Source: Clostridia bacterium (lineage in GTDB: Bacteria > Bacillota > Clostridia > TANB77 > CAG-508). From it: a stretch of DNA of 64,000 nt. The translations under genes and the position numbers were made by a program. Below, one piece after another: positions 25,075 through 32,904 of this stretch; the stretch's first letter is position 1, and every line of letters starts with the position of its first letter. The notes beneath the pieces are model-generated. The model saw only the letters and a program-made list of their open reading frames with translations. It was not told the DNA's origin and made no database searches. The stretch covers positions 1 to 64,000 of the forward strand of contig JAAWDR010000012.1 in NCBI GenBank assembly GCA_022793875.1. The letters run 5' to 3'.

Positions 25075-26760
25075 ATGAATAAAAAATGGCAGATATATGA
25101 AACAGAAGAGCAAGAAATAGATAGAATTTCTAAAAAGTATAAGATAAACAAGTTATTATCAGCAATAATTATAAATCGAAAAATTGATGAAGAAAAAATC
25201 GAAGAATTTCTAGAACCGAAAAGACAAAATTTTCATGATCCATTTCTAATGCCAGATATGGAAATAGCAGTAAATAGAATAATAAAAGGAATAGAAAATA
25301 AAGAAAAAATAATAATTTATGGAGATTATGATGTTGATGGAATTACAAGTATAACAGTATTAAAAAGCTTTTTAGAAGATAGAGGAATACAAGTAGGACA
25401 ATATATACCAAATAGATTAGATGAAGGATATGGATTAAATAAAGTTGCTATTGAAAAAATAGTAAATGAAAAATATGATTTAATGATAACAGTTGATTGT
25501 GGAATTTCTGGAATAGAAGAAATTAAATATGCTAATTCATTAGGATTAGAAGTAATAGTTACAGACCATCATGAGGTAGGGGAAAATTTGCCAGAAGCAA
25601 TAGCTGTTGTAGATGCAAAAAGAAAAGATAATCAATACCCATGTAGAGATTTAGCAGGAGTAGGAGTTGCATTTAAACTAATCCAAGCAATTGGAATGAA
25701 ATTAGGATTAGAAGAAAAGGAATACTTAAAATACTTAGATATTGTATGTATAGGAACAATATCAGATATAGTACCATTAGTAGGTGAAAATAGAGTTATA
25801 ACAAAATTAGGATTAAGACTAGTAGAACAAACAAAAAATATGGGACTAAAATCACTATTAATGTCATCAGGATATAAAAATATTGACTCAACATGTATAT
25901 CATTTGGAATTGCACCAAGAATAAATGCATGTGGAAGAATGGGACATGCAGATGAAGCATTGAAGTTATTTTTATCTAATGATATATATGAAGTAAATGA
26001 ATTAACAAAAAAATTGAATGAATATAATACAATAAGACAACAAAAAGAAAAAGCAATTTATGAAGATGCAGTAAGGCAAATTGAAGAAAATAAACTATAT
26101 GAAAATAGTTCAATAATAGTAAGTGGAGAAAACTGGCATCATGGAGTAATAGGAATAGTATCATCTAAAATTACAGATTTATATTTTAAACCAAGTATTT
26201 TACTATGTAATGAAGGAGAGTTATCAAAAGGCTCAGGGAGAAGTATACCAGGATTTGATTTACATGAAGCCTTAATGAAATGCCAAGATGAAATAGAACG
26301 TTTTGGTGGACATGCTATGGCAATAGGAATTACAATAAAAAAAGATAATTTTCATGAATTTTCAAAAGAATTTGAAAAAATTACAAGAGAAGCAAAAATA
26401 GATGAGATAGTTCCTATAATAAATATAGATGCAAAAATAAATTTAAGTGATATTAATAAGGAAATAGTAGAAAGTTTAAAATTATTAGAACCATTTGGAG
26501 AAGGTAATAAAACTCCAATATTTGCTTTTAAAAGTTTGAAAATAGATTCAATAAGAGCTTTATCAGAAGGTAAACATATTAAAATGACATTAAAAGATGA
26601 AAATACAATTATAAATGCTATCGGTTTTAATTTAGGTCATTTGACAGATGAATTTAAAATTGGTGATAAAATTGATGTTGTAGGTACTTTAGAAATTAAT
26701 AGTTTTAATGGCGTTGATAGTTTGCAAATTGGTATTAAGGATGTTATGAAGTCAGTTTAA
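25075..26760 (+). CDS. recJ: Single-stranded-DNA exonuclease RecJ
   Basis: 5'-3' exonuclease of the DHH superfamily used in recombination and repair. Motifs: YGDYDVDGITS (about 83-93), VDCGISG, VTDHHEVG (DHH) and the DHHA1 region with GRMGHADEAL and SGRSIPGFDLHEAL ... FGGHAMAIGI. About 561 aa, without the extra C-terminal domain of the longest forms. An ATG at 25063 directly abuts the AAAGGA ribosome site; 25075 is more plausible. It lies upstream of relA, the usual order in Firmicutes, but separated from it by 378 bp with repeats. Confidence 0.94.
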   Translation: MNKKWQIYETEEQEIDRISKKYKINKLLSAIIINRKIDEEKIEEFLEPKRQNFHDPFLMPDMEIAVNRIIKGIENKEKIIIYGDYDVDGITSITVLKSFLEDRGIQVGQYIPNRLDEGYGLNKVAIEKIVNEKYDLMITVDCGISGIEEIKYANSLGLEVIVTDHHEVGENLPEAIAVVDAKRKDNQYPCRDLAGVGVAFKLIQAIGMKLGLEEKEYLKYLDIVCIGTISDIVPLVGENRVITKLGLRLVEQTKNMGLKSLLMSSGYKNIDSTCISFGIAPRINACGRMGHADEALKLFLSNDIYEVNELTKKLNEYNTIRQQKEKAIYEDAVRQIEENKLYENSSIIVSGENWHHGVIGIVSSKITDLYFKPSILLCNEGELSKGSGRSIPGFDLHEALMKCQDEIERFGGHAMAIGITIKKDNFHEFSKEFEKITREAKIDEIVPIINIDAKINLSDINKEIVESLKLLEPFGEGNKTPIFAFKSLKIDSIRALSEGKHIKMTLKDENTIINAIGFNLGHLTDEFKIGDKIDVVGTLEINSFNGVDSLQIGIKDVMKSV

Positions 26761-26830
26761 AGTGTGCCAAAGGTGCCAAATGGGTTGTACCTTTTTGACA
26801 TAAAAAGAGTTTTTAAGATTATAAAAACGA

Positions 26831-26856
26831 AAAAAGGCTGTTAGAAACAGCCTTTA
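26831..26856. terminator. Terminator between recJ and relA
   Basis: AAAGGCTGTT-AGA-AACAGCCTTT hairpin with A runs on the left and T on the right; functional in either direction. Confidence 0.8.
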
Positions 26857-27065
26857 GATTTCAATATTATGGTTAGATAAAATTTTTTACTCCTTCATTT
26901 TTAGAAATTGCAATAGCACTTTCAAGATAATCTATTGTAGCTGCTATTAAAACTATAAAATCAATAAATGAGCTAAATAAACTTTAGCATTAATTAGTTA
27001 CTAAATTACAATAATAATTATATCAGTGTCTACATAAAAAGTCAATAAATATTATAACAAAAAGA

Positions 27066-27122
27066 GTGTCCCTATTGGTATAAAAATGTGTCAAAAAAGG
27101 GCGTCCCTTTTGACACAAAAAA
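27066..27122. repeat. REP-like repeat before relA
   Basis: GTGTCCCTATTGG followed by TGTGTCAAAAAAGGGCGTCCCTTTTGACACA, a strong inverted repeat of the GGGAC/GTCCC family. It ends 17 bases before the relA start codon, so it will sit in the mRNA leader or block it. Confidence 0.75.
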
Positions 27123-27138
27123 TAAAGAGGTGAAATAA

Positions 27139-29334
27139 ATGCAAGAAAGTAATAAAGAAATAACAATACAAAATGTAATATCAAAAAAGAAAGAAATATC
27201 AAAAAGAGTAGATAATAAAATAATAATGAAAGCATATAATTATGCAGTAGAGCACCATGGTGACCAAAAAAGACATTCAGGAGAACCATATATAATACAT
27301 CCCCTAAATGTAGCATATATATTAGCAGAAGTAGGATTAGATGAGGCAACAATATGTGCAGCTCTTTTACATGATGTTGTAGAGGATACAGATGTAACAG
27401 ATGCAGATTTAAGGAGAGATTTTAGTGATGAAATTGCTGATATGGTAGCAGGAGTTACAAAATTAGGAAGCATGATGTTTTCAACAGTTGAAGAACAGCA
27501 AGTAGAAGATTATAGAAAAATGTTTTTAGCAATGGGAAAAGATATAAGAGTAATAATAATAAAACTTGCAGATAGACTTCATAATATGAGAACTTTAAAG
27601 TTTTTAAGAAGAGATAGACAAATTGCAAATAGCAAAGAAACAATGGAAATTTATGCACCACTTGCAAATCGTTTGGGTTTATATTCAATGAAATGGGAGC
27701 TTGAAGACTTAGCATTTAAGTATTTATATCCAGAAGAATATCATGAATTAGTAGAAGGAATAAATAAGAAGAGAGAAGAAAGACTAAAATTCATAGAGAA
27801 AATAATGGATAATATACGTGTAGATTTAAAGAAACAACACATAGATGCAGAAGTAACAGGAAGGGCAAAACATCTATATAGTATATATAGAAAAATGCAA
27901 AGAGATAATAAAACATTAGATCAGATATATGACTTATTTGCATTACGTATATTAGTAAACTCAGTAAAAGACTGTTATGCAGCATTAGGAATAGTACATG
28001 AATTATATAGTCCAATGCCAGGGAGATTTAAAGATTATATAGCAGTACCAAAACCTAATATGTATCAATCAATACACACAACATTATTAGGAGAAAAGGG
28101 AACACCATTTGAAGTCCAAATACGTACATGGGACATGCATAGAATTGCAGAATATGGAATTGCAGCACATTGGGCATACAAGGAAGCAAATTTTTTAGGA
28201 AGAGGAAAACAAGTTGTAAAAGTTGAAGAAGATAAATTAGCATGGCTTAGAGAATCATTAGAATGGCAAAAAGATATGCAAGATCCACAAGAATTTTTAG
28301 ATACATTAAAAACAGAATTATTTGAAGATGAAGTATATGTTTTTACACCAAAAGGTGCAATAAAAGTATTGCCAAGAGGAGCGACATCAATAGACTTTGC
28401 ATACAGTATACATGCAGAAATAGGTCATCATATGACAGGATGTAAAATAAATAGTAAAATGATGCCAATAATTACACCATTAAAAAGTGGAGATATAGTA
28501 GAAATAATAACATCAGATAATTCAAGAGGTCCAAGTAGAGATTGGTTAAAATTTGTAAAAAGTACAAGTGCAAAAAATAAAATTAATAGTTGGTTCAAAA
28601 AAGAGCAAAAAGAAGAAAACATAGAAAAAGGAAAAGACCTAATAGAAAAAGAAATAAAACGAATAGGAGTATCTCATACAGATATATTCAAAAATCAATA
28701 TATAGAACCAATGTTAGATAGATATAAATATAAAGATTTAGAAGAAATGTATGCAGCAGTTGGGTTTGGAGCAAACTCAGCAGGGAAAATTGTAGCTAGA
28801 ATATTACAAGAATATAGAAAAGAACATGAAGAAGAAAATATAGAAGAAAAAATAGAACAATTAAATAAACAAAAAGAAAGAAAAACAAAAGCATCAAGTT
28901 CAGGAATTGTTGTAAAAGGAATAGATAATTGTTTAGTAAAATTATCAAAATGTTGTAATCCACTTCCAGGAGATGAAATAATAGGATATATAACAAAAGG
29001 AAGAGGAGTATCTGTACACAGAAAAGATTGTATAAATGTAAATGATTTATTTACAGAAGAAAATAGAATAATTGATGTAAAATGGTATGAAGAAGCAAAA
29101 GAAAACTATAATGTAAATATACAAGTATTAGCAAATGATAGAGATGGGTTATTAATTGATATTTTAAATGAAATTAATAAAACTAATTCTAAATTGATGG
29201 GTGTTAATTCAAAGACTACTAAAGAGAGAATTGCTATTATAGATATTAATATTGAAGTTGAGAATATTGAGGAGCTTAATAAGGTTATAAGAGCTATTAA
29301 AAAAGTTGATAGTGTATATGAAGTTAGGAGGTAA
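27139..29334 (+). CDS. relA: Bifunctional (p)ppGpp synthetase/hydrolase
   Basis: 731 aa Rel protein making and degrading the stringent-response alarmone. In order: HD hydrolase domain with HLHDVVEDT-type motif (ALLHDVVEDTDV) and KLADRLHNMRTL; synthetase domain (GRAKHLYSIYRKM, RFKDYIAVPKPNMYQSIHTTL, EYGIAAHWAYKE); TGS domain (YVFTPKGAIKVLPRGATSIDFAYSIH); zinc-finger/CC domain (CLVKLSKCCNPLPGDEI); C-terminal ACT domain. Both catalytic motifs look intact. Ribosome site AGAGGTGA. Conventional recJ-rel gene order. Confidence 0.96.
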   Translation: MQESNKEITIQNVISKKKEISKRVDNKIIMKAYNYAVEHHGDQKRHSGEPYIIHPLNVAYILAEVGLDEATICAALLHDVVEDTDVTDADLRRDFSDEIADMVAGVTKLGSMMFSTVEEQQVEDYRKMFLAMGKDIRVIIIKLADRLHNMRTLKFLRRDRQIANSKETMEIYAPLANRLGLYSMKWELEDLAFKYLYPEEYHELVEGINKKREERLKFIEKIMDNIRVDLKKQHIDAEVTGRAKHLYSIYRKMQRDNKTLDQIYDLFALRILVNSVKDCYAALGIVHELYSPMPGRFKDYIAVPKPNMYQSIHTTLLGEKGTPFEVQIRTWDMHRIAEYGIAAHWAYKEANFLGRGKQVVKVEEDKLAWLRESLEWQKDMQDPQEFLDTLKTELFEDEVYVFTPKGAIKVLPRGATSIDFAYSIHAEIGHHMTGCKINSKMMPIITPLKSGDIVEIITSDNSRGPSRDWLKFVKSTSAKNKINSWFKKEQKEENIEKGKDLIEKEIKRIGVSHTDIFKNQYIEPMLDRYKYKDLEEMYAAVGFGANSAGKIVARILQEYRKEHEEENIEEKIEQLNKQKERKTKASSSGIVVKGIDNCLVKLSKCCNPLPGDEIIGYITKGRGVSVHRKDCINVNDLFTEENRIIDVKWYEEAKENYNVNIQVLANDRDGLLIDILNEINKTNSKLMGVNSKTTKERIAIIDINIEVENIEELNKVIRAIKKVDSVYEVRR

Positions 29335-29391
29335 TGTCCTATTGGGGACGTTTCTGTTTGGGACATTTTGTCCCATCGGGGACATATCTTG
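29334..29391. repeat. REP-like repeat after relA
   Basis: TGTCCTATTGGGGACGTTTC then GGGACATTTTGTCCCATCGGGGACATAT. Almost the same sequence as the insertion inside addA at 17645-17697; comparison of the two defines the unit. Confidence 0.8.
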
Positions 29392-29456
29392 AACAAGAAC
29401 GAATAAATTTGGATATCTTATTTCAATAGAATCGTCCCTTTGGCATAAAAATAGAA

Positions 29457-30107
29457 ATGATATTAAAAGAACTAAAGATACAAACTTGGATTGGTGATAA
29501 AACCAATTGCTATATAATATTTGATGAGAAAAGTAAAGAAATAATGGTTATAGACCCAGCAGGTGATGTAGATAAAATTGAAGATTTGATAACAAATGTA
29601 TTTAAAGGAAATTTGAAATATATTTATTTAACACATTGTCATGGTGATCACATAGGAGGAGTATCAGAATTAAAAAAGCATTGTGGTGGCAAAATTTTAA
29701 TTCATAGAGTAGATGCAGAAGGATTAAATGATGTAAATGTTAATTTATCTCAATATATAGGGTTACCTAAAATTGAGTTAGAAGCGGATTCTAGAATTGA
29801 TGATGATGATTTAATCCACTTAGGAAAATTAGAGTTTAAAGTTATCCATACACCAGGACATACTGCAGGAAGTACATCACTTTATTGCGAAAAAGAGAAG
29901 TGTTTATTTTCAGGGGATACAATTTTTGCGGGAACATGGGGAAGAACAGATTTACCTACATCAAGTAGAGATGATATTATGAATTCAATTATGAATAAAA
30001 TATTAGTTTTATCAGATGATACATTTATATATCCAGGACATGGTAAAGCTACAATGCTTAAAGATGAAAAAACAATATATTTTGAATTAAGACCCAAAAT
30101 GTGGTAA
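29457..30107 (+). CDS. Metallo-beta-lactamase-fold hydrolase (glyoxalase II-like)
   Basis: 216 aa. Zinc-binding THCHGDHIGG (about 59-68), a later His in HTPGHTAGS, Asp in FSGDTIFAGTWGRTDLP and the final His in YPGHGKAT. This pattern is that of YcbL/GloB-like hydrolases of the HAGH family. Substrate unproven; thioester hydrolysis is typical. No clear ribosome site; the start is the ATG at 29457 in a poor context. Upstream REP-like repeat separates it from relA. Confidence 0.88.
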   Translation: MILKELKIQTWIGDKTNCYIIFDEKSKEIMVIDPAGDVDKIEDLITNVFKGNLKYIYLTHCHGDHIGGVSELKKHCGGKILIHRVDAEGLNDVNVNLSQYIGLPKIELEADSRIDDDDLIHLGKLEFKVIHTPGHTAGSTSLYCEKEKCLFSGDTIFAGTWGRTDLPTSSRDDIMNSIMNKILVLSDDTFIYPGHGKATMLKDEKTIYFELRPKMW

Positions 30108-30188
30108 AATAATTGAAAAGAATGAAGATTTATGTTATACTAATTATAGAAAATGACAACAAAACTAATATGCAAGGAGATATAATCT

Positions 30189-30482
30189 ATGTTTAATGTG
30201 ATGGTAGAGCCAAAGGTTTTAAAACTTTTAAAGAATGAGGGGTATACTTGTGAAGTAGAAAATAACAAAATAATTATGCGGACTAGAGAGGGAGCATTTT
30301 CATTTGGAATAATATACAAGGAAGATACTTATGAACTTCTTGTATTTTCCCAAAAGGAATTTCGTTATGCAACCTATGTTACAATTGAATTTGACAAAAC
30401 TAGAAAATGTCCAGCATTAATGACACAAATGAAACGCAAGGAAACAACTGTGTTTAAAACGGTTGAGTGCTATTCAGATTAA
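30189..30482 (+). CDS. Unrecognised 97-aa protein; triplet CGG (Arg)
   Basis: No family recognised. Compact alpha/beta-looking protein without signal peptide; an N-terminal helix (VEPKVLKLLKNEGYT) is followed by several strands. AAGGAG precedes the ATG. The in-frame CGG in IIMRTREG must be a triplet for the frame to stay open. Stand-alone gene with its own palindromic terminator, like the other triplet-CGG orphans. Confidence 0.7.
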   Translation: MFNVMVEPKVLKLLKNEGYTCEVENNKIIMRTREGAFSFGIIYKEDTYELLVFSQKEFRYATYVTIEFDKTRKCPALMTQMKRKETTVFKTVECYSD

Positions 30483-30504
30483 AATTGAATAAGAACTTGC
30501 ATAT

Positions 30505-30535
30505 GAAATGGGGATAGAATTCTATCCCCAATTTC
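30505..30535 (+). terminator. Terminator of the 30189 gene
   Basis: Perfect GGGGATAGAA/TTCTATCCCC palindrome flanked by GAAAT and AATTTC. Little T tract, so strength is uncertain. Confidence 0.7.
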
Positions 30536-30584
30536 AAAATTTTAGAGGAGTAAATGTTTCTATTAAGGAAGGAATGAAATTAAT

Positions 30585-31883
30585 ATGAATAAAATAGAGC
30601 CAAGAACATTACCAGGATTTATGGAATTAATGCCAAATGAGCAAATATTATTTGAGCAAATAAAAGAAAAAATAGAAAGAACATATAAGAAGTTTGGATT
30701 TTTGCCATTAGATACACCAGTATTAGAATTGTCTGATGTATTACTTGCAAAAGCTGGTGGAGAAACAGAAAAACAAATATATAGATTTGAAAAGGGTGAT
30801 ACAGATATATCAATGAGATTTGATTTAACAGTACCACTTGCTAAATATGTAGCTAAAAACTATGGTAATTTAAGTTTTCCTTTTAGAAGATATCAAATTG
30901 GAAAAGTATATCGCGGTGAAAGAGCACAAAAAGGAAGATTCCGTGAATTTTATCAATGTGATATAGATATTATAGGTGATGAAGAATTAAGTGTTATAAA
31001 TGATGCTGAACTTCCAAGTGTTATATATACAGTATTTAAAGAACTAGGGTTTGATGATTTTACAATTTGTATGAATAATAGAAAAATTTTGAATGGATTA
31101 TTTGAAAGCTTAGAACAAAAAGAAAATTCAGTAGAAATTTTAAGAATAATCGATAAAATAGAAAAGATAGGAAAAGATGCAGTAATAGAAGAATTACAAA
31201 AAATTAATATTTCAAGAGATTCTATCGAAAAAATAATAGATTTTATACAAATAAATGGAGCAACAGATGAAAAAATAAAAAGATTACAAAACTTAAATAT
31301 TGAAAATGAAACATTTAAAATAGGATTAGAAGAGTTAACACAAGTAATAAAATATGTAAGGTCTTTTGGAATACCAGAGCAAAATTTTAAAGTTGATTTA
31401 ACAATTGCAAGAGGACTAGATTATTATACAGGAACTGTTTATGAAACATTTTTAAATCAATATAGAGAGCTTGGAAGTGTATGTTCAGGTGGAAGATATG
31501 AAAATTTAGCAGAATATTATACAGATAAAAAGTTACCAGGAGTAGGAATATCTATTGGATTAACTAGATTGTTTTATAAATTAAATGAACTTAATTTAAT
31601 AAATGCAAATAAAAAATCTATTTCAGATGTTTTAATAGTTCCTATGATTGAAGATATGACGGTTCCAATAAAAGTTGCAAATAATTTAAGAAATAAAGGA
31701 ATTAATACAGAGATTTTCTTAAATAATAAAAAATTAAAGGCTAAGATGAAATATGCAGATAAGCTTGAGATACCTTATGTTATAGTTATTGGGGAAGATG
31801 AAGTTAATTCAGGAGTTTTGAAAGTTAAGAATATGAGAACAGGTGAAGAAAAAGAAACATTGATAGAGAATCCTGAATTGTAA
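30585..31883 (+). CDS. hisS: Histidyl-tRNA synthetase
   Basis: 432 aa class II enzyme charging tRNA-His. Motif 2 (FRRYQIGKVYRGERAQKGRFREFYQCDIDIIG) and the two His-specific motifs, ARGLDYYTGTVYE and CSGGRYENL, are present, with motif 3 GVGISIGLTRL. The anticodon-binding domain occupies the last 95 residues or so. AAGGAAGGA lies upstream of the ATG. No aspS is adjacent within the window. Confidence 0.96.
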   Translation: MNKIEPRTLPGFMELMPNEQILFEQIKEKIERTYKKFGFLPLDTPVLELSDVLLAKAGGETEKQIYRFEKGDTDISMRFDLTVPLAKYVAKNYGNLSFPFRRYQIGKVYRGERAQKGRFREFYQCDIDIIGDEELSVINDAELPSVIYTVFKELGFDDFTICMNNRKILNGLFESLEQKENSVEILRIIDKIEKIGKDAVIEELQKINISRDSIEKIIDFIQINGATDEKIKRLQNLNIENETFKIGLEELTQVIKYVRSFGIPEQNFKVDLTIARGLDYYTGTVYETFLNQYRELGSVCSGGRYENLAEYYTDKKLPGVGISIGLTRLFYKLNELNLINANKKSISDVLIVPMIEDMTVPIKVANNLRNKGINTEIFLNNKKLKAKMKYADKLEIPYVIVIGEDEVNSGVLKVKNMRTGEEKETLIENPEL

Positions 31884-31904
31884 TTGAAAAAAGAATTATT
31901 ATAG

Positions 31905-31960
31905 ACAAAATGAGACATAATTAAAATTTGTTGATATTTTAAGTATGTCTCGTTTTTGTT
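31905..31960 (+). terminator. Terminator after hisS
   Basis: CAAAATGAGACATA ... TATGTCTCGTTTTTG hairpin with an A/T-rich loop of about 24 bases and a T run. Confidence 0.75.
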
Positions 31961-32002
31961 TGTATACAAAAAATTTTTAGAATTTTTTCTGTGGAATATT
32001 TT

Positions 32003-32635
32003 TTATTTGTACAAAAGAGTAAGTCTATTTCCATTTTTTTCAATAAATCCTTCATCTTTTAGTGATTTAAGTTCACGCATCATGGCACTTCTATCAACAC
32101 TTAAATAATCGGCTAAATCAGTCAAAGAGAAAGGGAGAGAGAATGTTTGACTCAAGTTTCTAGTGGATAAAATATTAAAATAAGTACGTAATTTTTCACG
32201 AATAGAGCGTTTTGATAATATTTCTACTCTAGTATTTAAGTCCATAACTTTGTTTAAAATTAAATTAGAGAAGTTTTCTGATAATGTTTGATGAAACTTA
32301 CAATTTATTCTACATTTTTGATGAATGTTATCATAAATGAAAAATAGAACTTCACAATTTTTTTTGGCTTCAACAGATAGTTCATTATTAGTAGTAACAA
32401 TATAAAATGCTTCTCCAAAAATATCATTTTTAGTGAAGTGTTCAATTATTGATTTGTTACCATTTAGGTCATATCTGACAAGGTCTGCTTCACCATTCAA
32501 TATGATGCAGACTTGATTCCTTTTTTGTATATATGTTGTTATTGTTTGATTTTTTCTAAATGATTTTTTTTGGACGTTTTTACAGTTTGTAGAGAAATCG
32601 TTTAAAAAGTTTTCTATGTTTAATTTAGAGTTCAT
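32003..32635 (-). CDS. Crp/Fnr-family transcription regulator
   Basis: About 210 aa. N-terminal cyclic-nucleotide-binding-type beta roll (about 25-115: VCIILNGEADLVRYDLNGNKSIIEHFTKNDIFGEAF), dimer helix, and C-terminal winged HTH (about 150-210: SLTDLADYLSVDRSAMMRELKSLKDEGFIEKNGNRLTL). Cys residues at CKNV, NCEVL, CRINCKF could bind a metal or a redox cofactor. It starts at the ATG at 32635, since GGAGG lies just before it. It is divergent from nrdD; two TTGC-N4-GCAA palindromes in the shared region are its likely binding sites, suggesting autorepression and activation of anaerobic nucleotide reduction. Confidence 0.9.
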   Translation of the reverse strand: MNSKLNIENFLNDFSTNCKNVQKKSFRKNQTITTYIQKRNQVCIILNGEADLVRYDLNGNKSIIEHFTKNDIFGEAFYIVTTNNELSVEAKKNCEVLFFIYDNIHQKCRINCKFHQTLSENFSNLILNKVMDLNTRVEILSKRSIREKLRTYFNILSTRNLSQTFSLPFSLTDLADYLSVDRSAMMRELKSLKDEGFIEKNGNRLTLLYK

Positions 32636-32707
32636 GTATACCTCCATTTTTAATGATTTGCAAATTCACTTTGTAAGATTGCTTTGGTTCAATTATATAA
32701 CAAATTA

Positions 32708-32721
32708 GTTGCAATTGCAAC
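32708..32721. promoter_or_regulatory. Operator GTTGCAATTGCAAC (regulator promoter)
   Basis: Perfect 14-bp palindrome. It is located 10 bases upstream of a TATAAT box reading toward the Crp/Fnr gene, so its centre is near -30 and a bound protein would block that promoter. Confidence 0.7.
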
Positions 32722-32808
32722 AATAAAAATGTAATATAATTGTAATATAACATCAAACCTTAGAGATAAGCGAATAAAAATTTTTAAAAAGTGGTTAAAA
32801 AATAATTT

Positions 32809-32822
32809 GTTGCTTTTGCAAC
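32809..32822. promoter_or_regulatory. Operator GTTGCTTTTGCAAC (nrdD promoter)
   Basis: Same outer half-sites as 32708-32721. The centre lies about 40 bases before the expected start of nrdD transcription, the class II activator position of Crp/Fnr proteins. Confidence 0.7.
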
Positions 32823-32843
32823 AGAAAATGTTTTTTTTTAATA

Positions 32844-32849
32844 TATAAT
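32844..32849 (+). promoter_or_regulatory. -10 box of the nrdDG operon
   Basis: TATAAT; no good -35 is present at the right spacing, as expected for an activator-dependent promoter with the operator at 32809-32822. Confidence 0.55.
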
Positions 32850-32904
32850 AGAGCCATAAAAGTTGTAAGGACTAAATGTGGAAAGTAAAGGGAGGAAATG
32901 CAAA

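Larger units (their letters stand above)
26761..27138. other. recJ-relA gap: repeats, terminator, possible gene remnant
   Basis: After GTGCCA-type short repeats comes a terminator at 26831-26856. On the minus strand, about 26880-26985 encodes a short open stretch (FIVLIAATIDYLESAIAISKN) lacking any start codon, which may be a decayed gene. A REP-like unit fills 27066-27122, just before relA. Confidence 0.45.

Noticed and set aside
26880..26985. Small leftward gene between recJ and relA
   Set aside because: An open stretch with protein-like text exists but has no start codon or ribosome site; kept only as a possible remnant.
27139..29334. CGGN sites in relA, alaS, recA, rny and other conserved genes
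   Set aside because: Every CGG I checked in these genes is out of frame (Cys/Phe/Tyr/Asn codon ending in C before GGN, or NCG GNN), and the frames are unbroken.
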